Source: Chryseobacterium taichungense (GTDB lineage Bacteria; Bacteroidota; Bacteroidia; Flavobacteriales; Weeksellaceae). From it: a stretch of DNA of 64,000 nt. This document shows positions 1 through 8,471 of this stretch, piece by piece. The position numbers and the translations under genes are program-made. Where the stretch lies: NCBI RefSeq assembly GCF_900109935.1, contig NZ_FOBV01000002.1, forward strand, positions 124,001-188,000. The letters are read 5' to 3'. Numbering within the stretch: the stretch's first letter is position 1; each line of letters opens with the position of its first letter. The notes beneath the pieces were generated by a model, which had not been told where the DNA came from, ran no database searches, and saw only the letters and a list, made by a program, of their open reading frames with translations.

Positions 1-951
1 TCCGGCATCTGGTGTCATAATGGGTTTACCTTCAAAAATAACGGTTGTATTCCTGTTGATCAATGGTCCGTACACAGAAAAGCTATGACCGACCGCCCAT
101 CCGAAATCAGAAGCTGCCCAATACGTTTCGCCGGGTTCGACACCATAAATGTATTTCATGGAAAATTTCAGGGCTGTGGCATAGCCACCGGTATCACGGG
201 TAATTCCTTTTGGCTTTCCTGTAGTTCCGGATGTATACAATAAATAGAGTGGGTGCGTGGATTCAACAGAAACACAATCTGCTGTTTCTGATTGTTGAAC
301 CAGTTCCTCATAATCAACCAATCCGTCAAACATTTCGTGTTGATTATCAGCTAATTTTCTGTTAAATACAATAATGTTTTCAACTTTATCCTGTGCAAGA
401 GCGATCGCTTTTTCAACCAGTGGTAAGTAAGGAATTCTTTTGGCAATTTCAACACCTGCTGTTGCTGTAATTAAAGCTTTTGGCTTACAGTCGTCGATTC
501 TTACCACGAGTTCGTGCGGTGCAAAACCTCCGAAAACAACATTGTGAATGACGCCTATCCGTGCGCAGGCCAGCATGGCAAAAAGCGTCTGTGGAATCAT
601 TGGCATATAAATAACCGCGGTGTCGCCCTTTTTTAAGCCTAAAGAAACCAAGCCTCCCGCTAATTTCGAAATTTCCTCTTTCGCCTGATTGAAAGTATAT
701 GTTTTCTTTTGCTCTGTGACCGGTGAGTCGTAGATCACTGCGATTTGTTCTCCATGACCATCATTGATGTGCTTGTCTATGCATAAATAGCACATATTCA
801 ATCTCCCATCGGAAAACCATTGGGTGTAATTATTTTCGTCTTTGGAGAGAATTTGTGAAGGAAATTGAAACCAGTCGATTCCCTGTGCCTGGTCTTTCCA
901 GAAACTTTCTTTATCTTCTATACTTCTTTGAAATAAATTTTCTGCATTCAT
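1..951 (-). CDS. PrpE-like acyl-CoA synthetase (acetate/propionate), 5' part only
   Basis: This is the N-terminal ~317 residues of an AMP-forming acyl-CoA synthetase. The gene starts with the ATG at 949-951 and runs off the left edge. The enzyme would activate a short carboxylic acid to its CoA ester through an acyl-adenylate. The N-terminal cap reads IDWFQFPSQ and then WFSDGRLNMCYLCIDKH, which is the ACS cap pattern in the form usual for PrpE. The adenylate-forming P-loop motif YTSGTTGKPKG follows, then DFGWAVGHS. The gene is last in the transcribed cluster, 32 bp after the receiver protein, so the kinase-receiver pair probably senses or controls use of this acid. Propionate versus acetate cannot be settled from this half. 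Confidence 0.85.
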   Translation of the reverse strand, partial: MNAENLFQRSIEDKESFWKDQAQGIDWFQFPSQILSKDENNYTQWFSDGRLNMCYLCIDKHINDGHGEQIAVIYDSPVTEQKKTYTFNQAKEEISKLAGGLVSLGLKKGDTAVIYMPMIPQTLFAMLACARIGVIHNVVFGGFAPHELVVRIDDCKPKALITATAGVEIAKRIPYLPLVEKAIALAQDKVENIIVFNRKLADNQHEMFDGLVDYEELVQQSETADCVSVESTHPLYLLYTSGTTGKPKGITRDTGGYATALKFSMKYIYGVEPGETYWAASDFGWAVGHSFSVYGPLINRNTTVIFEGKPIMTPDAG

Positions 952-983
952 GATATTTTTATTTTGTGTTTCAATCTTAAAAA

Positions 984-1346
984 CTATTCAAACATTTCTT
1001 CGATCTGCTGCATCAGTTTCTTGACAGAATAGGGTTTTGTAACATATGCATCAACTCCCATTTCCAAGCCTTTTTCAATATCTCTCGGATTATTTTTTGC
1101 ACTCAGGAAAATGACTTTTGTATTTTGTAATTTTTCATTTTGCTTAATGATCTCTAACGTGCTAAAACCGTCGAGATTGGGCATCATAATGTCCAGTAAA
1201 ATAACATCCGGAACCATATTTTTTAAAAATTCCAGCACCTCGGTTCCGTCCCTGGCAATATATACGTCGTAGCCGTTTTTCTTAAAGCTGTACTCCAGTG
1301 ACATTAATATTTTGTGTTCATCATCTGCAATGATTATCTTTTTCAT
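984..1346 (-). CDS. CheY-like response regulator (single receiver domain)
   Basis: A 120-residue stand-alone receiver domain. It shows the acidic pair DD near residues 8-9, the phospho-acceptor Asp in VILLDIMMPNLDG (about residue 52), the switch residue in FLSAK (about 78) and the conserved Lys in VTKPYS (about 105). There is no output domain, so it must act by binding a partner. It lies 32 bp before the acyl-CoA synthetase gene. The symporter-type histidine kinase upstream is the obvious partner, although an IS200-like gene now separates the two. The receiver call is firm; the pairing is inferred from position. Confidence 0.92.
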   Translation of the reverse strand: MKKIIIADDEHKILMSLEYSFKKNGYDVYIARDGTEVLEFLKNMVPDVILLDIMMPNLDGFSTLEIIKQNEKLQNTKVIFLSAKNNPRDIEKGLEMGVDAYVTKPYSVKKLMQQIEEMFE

Positions 1347-1393
1347 TGTCTGATTTCTTCTTTATGGTTCAACTTCATTGCTTGTTTTTCTGG

Positions 1394-1440
1394 GAACTCG
1401 AAGGGTTCAATTTTAATAGCCGTAGGTGAAACCTATGGAA
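1394..1440 (+). repeat. 46-bp palindromic repeat, family A
   Basis: The sequence has two adjacent hairpin halves: GAACtCGAAGGGTTC, then AATAGCCGTAGG followed by CCTATGGA. Near-identical 46-bp copies lie at 1989-2034 (minus), 10911-10956, 10981-11026 and 21417-21462. This copy lies just beyond the 3' side of the IS200-like gene. Confidence 0.85.
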
Positions 1441-1461
1441 TACGGAATGTGATTATTAAAC

Positions 1462-1477
1462 CAACCCGTAAGGGTTG
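1462..1477. repeat. Half-copy of family A palindrome next to transposase stop
   Basis: CAACCCGTAAGGGTTG is a perfect palindrome apart from its central TA. It lies 13 bp beyond the end of the IS200-like gene and corresponds to the first hairpin of the family A repeat. With 1947-1961 on the other side it frames the transposase gene. Confidence 0.75.
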
Positions 1478-1490
1478 AATATATTAATGT

Positions 1491-1922
1491 TCATTCTGAT
1501 TCAATTCCATGTTCAGCTAAAAGTTTTTTAAATTCATCTTCAAATTTTTCTGTTTTATGATGTTCTTTTTGATTCTTTATATAATTTACAATTATTTCCT
1601 TGTCTCTTATAGAATTGGTAAATGCTCCGTACCCTTCCTGCCATCCCGCGAATTCAGGAAACAATCCTGATTCTTTCATCCATAAATTTGTTGCAACTTT
1701 AATGTCTTTTACCAGATTGCTGAGATTTATATTGGGATTAAGATCACAGAAAATATGGATGTGGTCCGGCATTCCATTAATTCTGTATAATTTGCATTTT
1801 TTATTTCTTAAAATACCCCAAATATATTTGTATAGTTCTGTTTCATTCTTTTCGTTAATTGTTGGTTCTCTATGTTTTGTTCCAAAAACAATATGATAAA
1901 ATATTTGTCTATACGTTCCCAT
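1491..1922 (-). CDS. IS200-like single-domain HUH transposase (TnpA/RAYT type)
   Basis: A 143-residue Y1 transposase. The HUH metal site is His54-Ile-His56 in MPDHIHIF. The catalytic Tyr is Tyr114 in NYIKNQKEHH, a spacing usual for IS200/IS605 TnpA. The length matches the family. Enzymes of this group nick and join single-stranded DNA next to short hairpins. No TnpB lies beside it. Palindromes of the family A repeat flank the gene on both sides (1394-1477 and 1947-2034), and the same repeat is scattered through the window. It may therefore be the transposase that moves, or once moved, that repeat. It sits between a histidine kinase and its probable receiver, in the same orientation. Confidence 0.9.
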   Translation of the reverse strand: MGTYRQIFYHIVFGTKHREPTINEKNETELYKYIWGILRNKKCKLYRINGMPDHIHIFCDLNPNINLSNLVKDIKVATNLWMKESGLFPEFAGWQEGYGAFTNSIRDKEIIVNYIKNQKEHHKTEKFEDEFKKLLAEHGIESE

Positions 1923-1946
1923 TTTTTTTCATTTGTGTTTATTATT

Positions 1947-1961
1947 GAACCCTTCGGGTTC
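1947..1961. repeat. Half-copy of family A palindrome upstream of transposase
   Basis: GAACCCTTCGGGTTC is a palindrome 25 bp before the transposase start codon. It mirrors the half-copy at 1462-1477 on the far side of the gene, so the two may mark the ends of the mobile unit. Confidence 0.75.
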
Positions 1962-1976
1962 GGGTTTATTTTACAT

Positions 1977-4715
1977 TTATTTTTTATTTCCATAGGTTTT
2001 ACCTACGGCTATTGTTGTTGAACCTTTCGGGTTCTTATCACCGATCTTTCTACTTGGTAAAATAATCGTAAAGGTCACGCCTAATCCGCTGTTTTCCGCG
2101 CTGATGGTTCCGCCTTGTGCCTGGACTATCTTTTTGCAGATAGCCAGACCCAGTCCGCTTCCTGTAGGTTTCAGGATATTTTGATTTTTCGACTGGTAAA
2201 ATTTATCAAAGATCATTTCCAAATCTTCTTCAGGAATATGTTTTCCGGTATTGAAAATCTTAATAATCAGCTGGTTTTCTTTATCCGATAATTTCGTCTG
2301 AATGGTTCCCTGTTCGTCGGTAAATTTTAAAGCGTTTCCCAAAATATTCTGAAATAATTGAATCATTCGCGCTTCGTCATATTCAAATAAAAAATGATTG
2401 AGCAGATTAACCTCGCTTAAATGAATATTTTTCTGATGGATAAGATGCAAAAGCGGATTCAATGCCTTTTTATAGGTTTCAATAATGTTATTCTCCTGAA
2501 TGTGCAGGGCTATTTCACCGTGTTCCAGCTTATCCAGATACAGGATATCATTAATAATTTCGCTTAGCCTGTCGGATTCTGTAATGATATTATTTAAAAA
2601 TTCCTTTTTGATATCTGGTGGAATATCGTCATCATCGGCTAAAATTTCCCCTGCCGAACGAATTGCTGTAATCGGTGTTCTCAATTCGTGAGCCACAGAG
2701 TCCAGAAAATCATCCTTCTGACGATCTTTGATGATCAGATTTTCATTGGCATTTCGCAAATCATCGGACAGTTTTTGCAGTTCTTCCGATTGTTCGGTGA
2801 GTTTTTTATTAAGAGTAATATTTTCTTTAGATTCTTCCAAAATATTCAAAACCTCTTTTAAGGAAATTTTATCTTCTTTTGTTACGCCTTCGATTAATAT
2901 TTTTGCAGAAGCTGTTCCTATTCTTCCTGCCAGAAGGTTTTCGGAGAACTTGATAAATCGGGAATCTGCGGTTTCCGCCTGAGAATCAATATTATATTTT
3001 AAATTAAATATCCTTAAAGCCTGTTCCGTTTTGTTTTTACCTAAAAATCGCTCCAGAATATTTTTAATATCTGATACATAGGCCGTTCCGCGCCAGATAA
3101 AAGCATTTTCATGATTTTGAATGTATTTATCGATGTCTACGTACAGTTCGGCAAAATTTCTTTCACGATAATTCCCTTTGATGCTTACTGAGATAATCCC
3201 AAACAGGCCTGTATTCACTAGCAGCGACCAAAAGAAAATCTGTGGAATCCTTCCCAGATAAGGAATGGTGAAAAAATCGAAAGCGTTATACATGTCTCTG
3301 AGAACCCCTTTAAATTCCTGATTGTAAGAGAAATAGTACTGAGGGATGATTAACCCGAAATAACAAATGATCAGTCCTGCTAAAAGCCCTATGATAGCAC
3401 CTTTATAGCTTCCCCTTCTCCAGAAAATAGCTCCGAAAAAAGAAGGCGCCAACTGGGCGATGACTACAAATGAAATCAATCCGACGGAATCCAGGGAAGT
3501 TTTTAAAATAAAATATTTATAAAAGGCAAATGCCATGATAATCAGGGCAAAAATGCTGAATTTTCTGATATTGGTAATATTACGGGTATTCTGGACTTCA
3601 TTTTCAGATTTAAATTTTCCCAACAATCCATACGGAATAATCAGGTTATTGGAAAGCATAATGGATAAAGTGATGGCCGAAATAATAATCATTGATATAC
3701 AAGAACTTAATCCTCCCAGAAATACTAAAACTGTAATCAGCGTATTGTTGAAATGCTGCGGAATTAAAATGGAATAGAATTCAGGATTTACTTTCTGACC
3801 ATCGAAGATCAGTCGCCCGCCCCAAGCGATGGGAAAGATAAATATAGTGAAAATCAATAAGTAAAGAGGGAAAAACCATATCGCTGTTTTGATATGTTTC
3901 TCTTGTCTGTTTTCTACGATCGCGGTATGAAACTGTCTCGGAAGTATACAGATTGCCGTTCCGGAGATCATGCACAAAACCATCCAGTTCATTGCTCCTT
4001 CGATTCCGTTGAACGTATTCTTTTCTTTAAAGTCTTTAAACTGACTTGCCTTCTGATAAATATCTGAAAAGCCGTCAAAAACAAAGTAAATAACAAAAAG
4101 CCCCAAAATGATAATGAAAAACAGCTTCAGAAAGCTTTCTAAAGCAATCGCGGAAATAATTCCCAAACGTTTTTCCGATGCGTCAACATATCTTGTTCCG
4201 TAATATGATGAAAATAAAGCGATTAAAACGACCACAAAAGTAGCATTGTCTGTAAGGATGTTTTTTGACATTGGTGTTTCTGTTACCAAATGAAAGGTCT
4301 CGGAAATTGCTTTAATCTGCAGACCGATATAGGGAACGATAGCCAAAAGGCAGACAATCGTAATTACTGCACTAAAGCTTCTGCTGTTTCCATACCTCAG
4401 CGAGATGAAGTCTGCGAGGCTGCTTATCTTATTTACCCTTGAAATCCGTACAATCCGTGTATTGATGTAGATCCATGCAGGAATAATGATGATAGGTCCG
4501 ATGTAGATTGGAAGATAGTTGAGTCCGCTTGTTGCTGCTACACCTATGCTGCCATAGTAGGTCCAGGCTGTGCAATACACCGCCAGCGAAAGTGCATAAA
4601 TGTAGGGATTGTTTATCCATAGCTTGCTCTTTTTCTTCTCCGCCAGGTAAGCGACTAAGAATAAAAGTGCCAGGTAAAACAAAACCACGGTGAATAATGC
4701 GAAACTACTCATCAT
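1977..4715 (-). CDS. Hybrid sodium/solute symporter-like sensor histidine kinase
   Basis: A 912-residue membrane protein. The first ~520 residues are a multi-helix sodium:solute symporter (SSS) domain, as in CbrA-type sensors. A short linker leads to the kinase core: the H-box HELRTPITAIRSAGEIL, the N-box NILGNALKF, and the G-boxes with GSGLGLAICKKI. It probably senses or co-transports a carboxylate and passes phosphate to the receiver at 984-1346. The start overlaps the end of the small membrane gene before it by 11 bp. The last ~18 codons are supplied by an inserted palindromic repeat (1989-2034), so the C-terminus is not the ancestral one. The conserved kinase boxes lie upstream of this tail and are intact. 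Confidence 0.93.
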   Translation of the reverse strand: MMSSFALFTVVLFYLALLFLVAYLAEKKKSKLWINNPYIYALSLAVYCTAWTYYGSIGVAATSGLNYLPIYIGPIIIIPAWIYINTRIVRISRVNKISSLADFISLRYGNSRSFSAVITIVCLLAIVPYIGLQIKAISETFHLVTETPMSKNILTDNATFVVVLIALFSSYYGTRYVDASEKRLGIISAIALESFLKLFFIIILGLFVIYFVFDGFSDIYQKASQFKDFKEKNTFNGIEGAMNWMVLCMISGTAICILPRQFHTAIVENRQEKHIKTAIWFFPLYLLIFTIFIFPIAWGGRLIFDGQKVNPEFYSILIPQHFNNTLITVLVFLGGLSSCISMIIISAITLSIMLSNNLIIPYGLLGKFKSENEVQNTRNITNIRKFSIFALIIMAFAFYKYFILKTSLDSVGLISFVVIAQLAPSFFGAIFWRRGSYKGAIIGLLAGLIICYFGLIIPQYYFSYNQEFKGVLRDMYNAFDFFTIPYLGRIPQIFFWSLLVNTGLFGIISVSIKGNYRERNFAELYVDIDKYIQNHENAFIWRGTAYVSDIKNILERFLGKNKTEQALRIFNLKYNIDSQAETADSRFIKFSENLLAGRIGTASAKILIEGVTKEDKISLKEVLNILEESKENITLNKKLTEQSEELQKLSDDLRNANENLIIKDRQKDDFLDSVAHELRTPITAIRSAGEILADDDDIPPDIKKEFLNNIITESDRLSEIINDILYLDKLEHGEIALHIQENNIIETYKKALNPLLHLIHQKNIHLSEVNLLNHFLFEYDEARMIQLFQNILGNALKFTDEQGTIQTKLSDKENQLIIKIFNTGKHIPEEDLEMIFDKFYQSKNQNILKPTGSGLGLAICKKIVQAQGGTISAENSGLGVTFTIILPSRKIGDKNPKGSTTIAVGKTYGNKK
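1989..2034 (-). repeat. Family A repeat inside the 3' end of the histidine kinase gene
   Basis: A full 46-bp copy in reverse orientation. It lies inside the last codons of the kinase gene and is read as its C-terminal tail (NPKGSTTIAVGKTYGN). The kinase's natural end is probably shortly before this point. Confidence 0.85.
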
Positions 4716-4899
4716 ATTTTTTTATGATTACAAAAGATATAATGATGGAAATCATCCAGATAACGAAAATATAAATCAGAATCATCGGATAGCCGAGCAC
4801 CTCCCTGTCGCTGTTAAAAAGTAGCGAAACCGGAATGCTGAATGCTATTAAAAGCCCGATGCTCAGGATGATTAATTTTTGTTCGTGTCTCTTTTTCAT
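4705..4899 (-). CDS. Small two-helix membrane protein preceding the sensor kinase
   Basis: 64 residues from the ATG at 4897-4899. An upstream in-frame ATG at 4956 would add 19 residues but runs back through an inverted repeat, so the shorter start is preferred. It has a basic start (MKKRHEQK), a hydrophobic helix, a loop NSDREVLGYP and a second helix. It resembles the small DUF3311-type partners often coded just before sodium:solute symporters, and here it overlaps the symporter-kinase by 11 bp. A role as accessory subunit is inferred from position and shape only. Confidence 0.6.
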   Translation of the reverse strand: MKKRHEQKLIILSIGLLIAFSIPVSLLFNSDREVLGYPMILIYIFVIWMISIIISFVIIKKYDE

Positions 4900-4908
4900 G
4901 ATTGATTG

Positions 4909-4967
4909 ATGAATGATAATTGATAGTTTGACGATTTTGAGCTCATCACGTATCAATTATCATTCAT
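4909..4967. repeat. 17-bp perfect inverted repeat
   Basis: Arms at 4909-4925 and 4951-4967 (ATGAATGATAATTGATA and its complement) are separated by 25 bp, between two small membrane protein genes. A related GTGAATGAT...GTCAA arrangement occurs at 29136-29240, so it is probably a dispersed element. An effect on the downstream gene is possible but unproven. Confidence 0.7.
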
Positions 4968-4980
4968 TATTTATTATAAA

Positions 4981-5208
4981 TTATTCTTTATGGTCAGAAT
5001 ATTCTCCCGTCAGCGAGTAATATCCGAAAATGGCCATTCCGCCGGAGATAATCGGCATCAGCACAAAGAGAATGATGATTCCGAAAACCAGGTCTTCCTG
5101 TTTCCCTGATGTTATTTTCGGGATTCCCATTACTGTAATTCCGAAGTAACCCACTACCAGGGCGATGGCGATCCAGAGTATACCTAATATTTTTTTGAGT
5201 CCGTTCAT
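4981..5208 (-). CDS. Small membrane protein (probably DUF6814 family)
   Basis: 75 residues with two hydrophobic segments (about 8-28 and 41-64) separated by a short polar loop, and an acidic/basic C-terminus ending SDHKE. Proteins of this appearance are commonly found next to MFS carboxylate transporters in Flavobacteriia. Here it follows such a transporter by 44 bp in the same orientation. No catalytic motif is visible. Function unknown; it may help assemble or control the transporter. Confidence 0.65.
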   Translation of the reverse strand: MNGLKKILGILWIAIALVVGYFGITVMGIPKITSGKQEDLVFGIIILFVLMPIISGGMAIFGYYSLTGEYSDHKE

Positions 5209-5252
5209 TTTAGTTGTTTTAAAATTAATAAAAAAATTGACTGATTCGGTTG

Positions 5253-6833
5253 TTAATCATGAATATTATTGTTCTTGTTTTTCAGATAAAATAATCCGAT
5301 AAGTAAACACACTCCAGCCACTCCTATAGGATACCAGAGTCCTTCAAGATACCATGTCGCATGACCTGCTTCTTTTCCTGTGGTAACCAGATAAGTTGCT
5401 ACAGCCGGAAGCAATCCTCCGAAAACACCGTTTCCGATATGATAAGGAAGAGACATTGAAGTGTAGCGGATTCTCACCGGGAACATTTCTACCAAAAATG
5501 CTGCGATAGGACCATACACCATCGTTACAAAAATAACCTGGATGAATACCATAAAAACGAGATACCATTTTGTATTATCTGCTAATTTTATTGTTTGTGA
5601 AACTTTAGGCTCTTCAGCTTTTCCCTCTTTCATTACGGGACCGTTTGGAGACAAGTGGGCAATACTGTCTTTTTTTACTAAAGTTCCGTCTGTAAACAGG
5701 GTTTCTTTATGAAATGTAACCAAACTGTCCGTAGGGATTTCATTATGTATTTTGGCTGTTCTCGTTTCCGTAATTCCATTGGCGGCAATAGTTTTATTCT
5801 CAAGATTTACGCTTTTAAACATACTGTCATAAATAGGTCTGTAGGCCAGGATAGCGATCAGCATTCCCGTCATCATCACGGCTTTTCGTCCGATTTTATC
5901 CGACAGCCATCCGAAGAATACGAAGAACGGTGTTCCCAGAAATAATGCGGTGGCCATTAATGAATCTACCTGTGCAGATTCTACATTCATTACTTTCTGA
6001 AGAAAGCTCATTGCATAAAACTGTCCCGTATACCAGATAACGCCTTGTCCCATCGCGGCTCCGAATAATGCGAGTAAAACAAATTTAAAATTGAATTTAT
6101 TCCCGAAACTTTCTTTTAAAGGGTTTTTCGAAGTTTTTCCTTCACTTTTAGCTTTTGCAAACAGTGGAGATTCTTTCATGTTTCTTCTGATGATATAAGA
6201 AACTCCTACCATTAGAATGGATATCCAGAATGGAACTCTCCAGCCCCAACCATCAAATTCTTCTGCCGAAAGCGTCGTTTTGGTGACTAGAATGACGATT
6301 AATGAAATAAAAAGTCCTGCTGTAGCCGTTGTCTGGATCCATGAAGTCCAGTAGCCTCTTCTTCCGGGCTGTGCATATTCTGCGACATAAGTTGCTGCTC
6401 CTCCATATTCACCGCCAAGAGCCAAGCCTTGCAATAATCTTAAAATTAAAACTAAAACAGGTGCTAGAAATCCGATGGTCTCATAACTTGGGATACATCC
6501 GATAAGGAAAGTTGAAAATCCCATGATCAGTAAAGTAACGAGGAAGGTATATTTTCTTCCGATGATATCTCCCAGTCTTCCGAAGAATAATGCTCCGAAA
6601 GGCCTAACCACAAAACCTGCCGCAAAAGTGGCTAAGGTAGATAGAAATGCTGCGGTCGGGTTATCGGCCGGGAAAAATTTCGTAGCTAAAACGACGGCTA
6701 AACTCCCGAAAATGTAGAAGTCGTACCATTCGATTAATGTTCCGAGTGATGATGCCGTAATCACACTCCAAATCGTGCGATTTTTTTGCCTTTCGGTCAT
6801 ATTCTCGTAGCTTACTTGATTGTTATCGCTCAT
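5253..6833 (-). CDS. MFS transporter, metabolite:H+ symporter (MHS) type
   Basis: 526 residues. The opening SSLGTLIEWYDFYIFGSL is the hallmark of the MHS branch (ProP, ShiA, citrate and dicarboxylate carriers). The inter-helix motif GRLGDIIGRKYT and the second-half copy GWLSDKIGRKA are present. A hydrophilic stretch of about 90 residues (roughly 335-425), rich in Lys, Thr and Glu, interrupts the second half before the last four helices and is unusual for the family. It sits between the porin and the sensor-kinase genes, so it is the likely inner-membrane importer of the substrate that the acyl-CoA synthetase activates. The substrate is not determined. Confidence 0.9.
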   Translation of the reverse strand: MSDNNQVSYENMTERQKNRTIWSVITASSLGTLIEWYDFYIFGSLAVVLATKFFPADNPTAAFLSTLATFAAGFVVRPFGALFFGRLGDIIGRKYTFLVTLLIMGFSTFLIGCIPSYETIGFLAPVLVLILRLLQGLALGGEYGGAATYVAEYAQPGRRGYWTSWIQTTATAGLFISLIVILVTKTTLSAEEFDGWGWRVPFWISILMVGVSYIIRRNMKESPLFAKAKSEGKTSKNPLKESFGNKFNFKFVLLALFGAAMGQGVIWYTGQFYAMSFLQKVMNVESAQVDSLMATALFLGTPFFVFFGWLSDKIGRKAVMMTGMLIAILAYRPIYDSMFKSVNLENKTIAANGITETRTAKIHNEIPTDSLVTFHKETLFTDGTLVKKDSIAHLSPNGPVMKEGKAEEPKVSQTIKLADNTKWYLVFMVFIQVIFVTMVYGPIAAFLVEMFPVRIRYTSMSLPYHIGNGVFGGLLPAVATYLVTTGKEAGHATWYLEGLWYPIGVAGVCLLIGLFYLKNKNNNIHD

Positions 6834-6900
6834 ATGATGTAATTTTTAATGTTAATTTGAATTGATTAATGAGTTTTCTTGCTATTTAAATTCAGTATAT

Positions 6901-8280
6901 CTATAAGTAAATTTGAAACTGTACTATGAATTCTCCTTTGGAAGACGGACTTTCAGTCGGACTTGTGTACACCGGCCTCGTAGAATATTGAGTAGTGATT
7001 TTAGCATGGTGACCGTCTATAAACCAATTCGCACCAATGTCAAATTGTGATGAAGATTTATCGAAAGCTTCAAAGCTTTTATGCGTATACGCCGCAAAAG
7101 GCTGTATTCTTATTTTTGGTTTTTCTGCCTGGCTCGGTAATAATAATCCCGCCTGTGCGTAGATAATATTACCTGTTCCGATAGTTGGCTGCAGATTTCC
7201 CGGACCGGCAATGGCTTTATTTCCAACAAAATTCGGATCGGAAGATGCGATATTCATGATGCCGATATTTCTGATATAATTAGGGCCAAATTGATAATTG
7301 TAGTATCCTGCATAAGCTGAAACCGCCATCTTATTTTTGGCATTTCCCAACGGAATATCTGCGAAAGCATCGACTGCAACGAGTGTAATGTCGTGTTTTT
7401 CAATATTGGAATTCACAGAAGTTCTCGTTCCGTCTTTCTGATGATAAAATCCGGCACCTACATTGAAAACTTTTTTGGTTCCTAAATAAGAGCCCACTTT
7501 AAAAGGCAGCAGATTTGATTCTTCATCCAGAAACTGGTATTCGACATATCCTGCTTTTGAGAAGTTCGGATTTCCGTTATTGTCGACGGCTACAGCTTTT
7601 GAGGGATCTGTGACATTCGCAGGAACGAGGTCGGTTGCAAAGGGTTTATTCAAACTGAAGCGGTATTCCAGTTTTCCATATTTTCCTTTGGCAAACATTC
7701 CCAATTGTCTCGCAAACTGATCGGAATTGTCAATCAGTGGCCACGTGAAAATAGGAGAGTCTACTGTAAGGAAATTCAACGTAGAAGCCATCGTCATACG
7801 GGAAAGTCCCATATAATAATGTAATCCGGCCCCTAAAGTCAAACTGAATTTTCCTGCTTCTCCCGGCATAATAACAGCGTATTCGTTCCATGCATCATGG
7901 AAAAACATTTGCGGTTTCTTACCGTTTCCGTAGCCTCCCGTTCCTGAAGTTCCCGAACCACCTCCGTTGATAAATGTCTGATTATTAATTCCAAAATGTG
8001 CTAAGATCATATACCTTTTGGAAATTTGGGCGTATGCCAATGCTCGTAATCTTCTGTTTCCAAGGCTCCAGGAATTGTCAGTCGGCTCTCCGCCAACCAT
8101 ACTTCCGGGATTCATGTCGGTATTCCTCAACCAAAACTGATCCCATAAAATAAATCTGATGTACTTATCACCTTGTTGATTTAAATTAACTTTGAGTCCA
8201 CTTCCGTAATCAGGTGAACCTTGGGAGTATAAAGAATTGCTGATTAAAGCCAATCCGATAAAAGTGAGTAATTTTTTCAT
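6901..8280 (-). CDS. Outer-membrane porin, first gene of the cluster
   Basis: 459 residues with a signal peptide (MKKLLTFIGLALISNSLYSQ). The rest is rich in aromatic and glycine residues in alternating strand patterns typical of an outer-membrane beta barrel, and it ends in an aromatic/hydrophobic C-terminus (VQFQIYL). This is the pattern of flavobacterial porins coded beside MHS transporters. It would bring the substrate across the outer membrane. The gene is first in the cluster, 67 bp before the transporter gene. No specific ligand can be read from the sequence. Confidence 0.8.
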   Translation of the reverse strand: MKKLLTFIGLALISNSLYSQGSPDYGSGLKVNLNQQGDKYIRFILWDQFWLRNTDMNPGSMVGGEPTDNSWSLGNRRLRALAYAQISKRYMILAHFGINNQTFINGGGSGTSGTGGYGNGKKPQMFFHDAWNEYAVIMPGEAGKFSLTLGAGLHYYMGLSRMTMASTLNFLTVDSPIFTWPLIDNSDQFARQLGMFAKGKYGKLEYRFSLNKPFATDLVPANVTDPSKAVAVDNNGNPNFSKAGYVEYQFLDEESNLLPFKVGSYLGTKKVFNVGAGFYHQKDGTRTSVNSNIEKHDITLVAVDAFADIPLGNAKNKMAVSAYAGYYNYQFGPNYIRNIGIMNIASSDPNFVGNKAIAGPGNLQPTIGTGNIIYAQAGLLLPSQAEKPKIRIQPFAAYTHKSFEAFDKSSSQFDIGANWFIDGHHAKITTQYSTRPVYTSPTESPSSKGEFIVQFQIYL

Positions 8281-8471
8281 AAATTATCAATTTTTGGTAT
8301 CGTTTTTTATGAAAGCCAAATTGTAATTAATAATTTGTTTGAAAAAATTTAATATATATTAATGGTAAGAGTATAGTTATATTTAATATTTATGCTTCTA
8401 GTTTCTAGTTTAAAGTTGCAAATTATAATGAATAAATTCACAACTAACTTATTAGCAATTGACTAAAGAAA

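Noticed and set aside
1600-1993. ORFs on both strands around the transposase
   Set aside because: They are other-frame readings of the transposase and its flanking palindromes and lack any family pattern.
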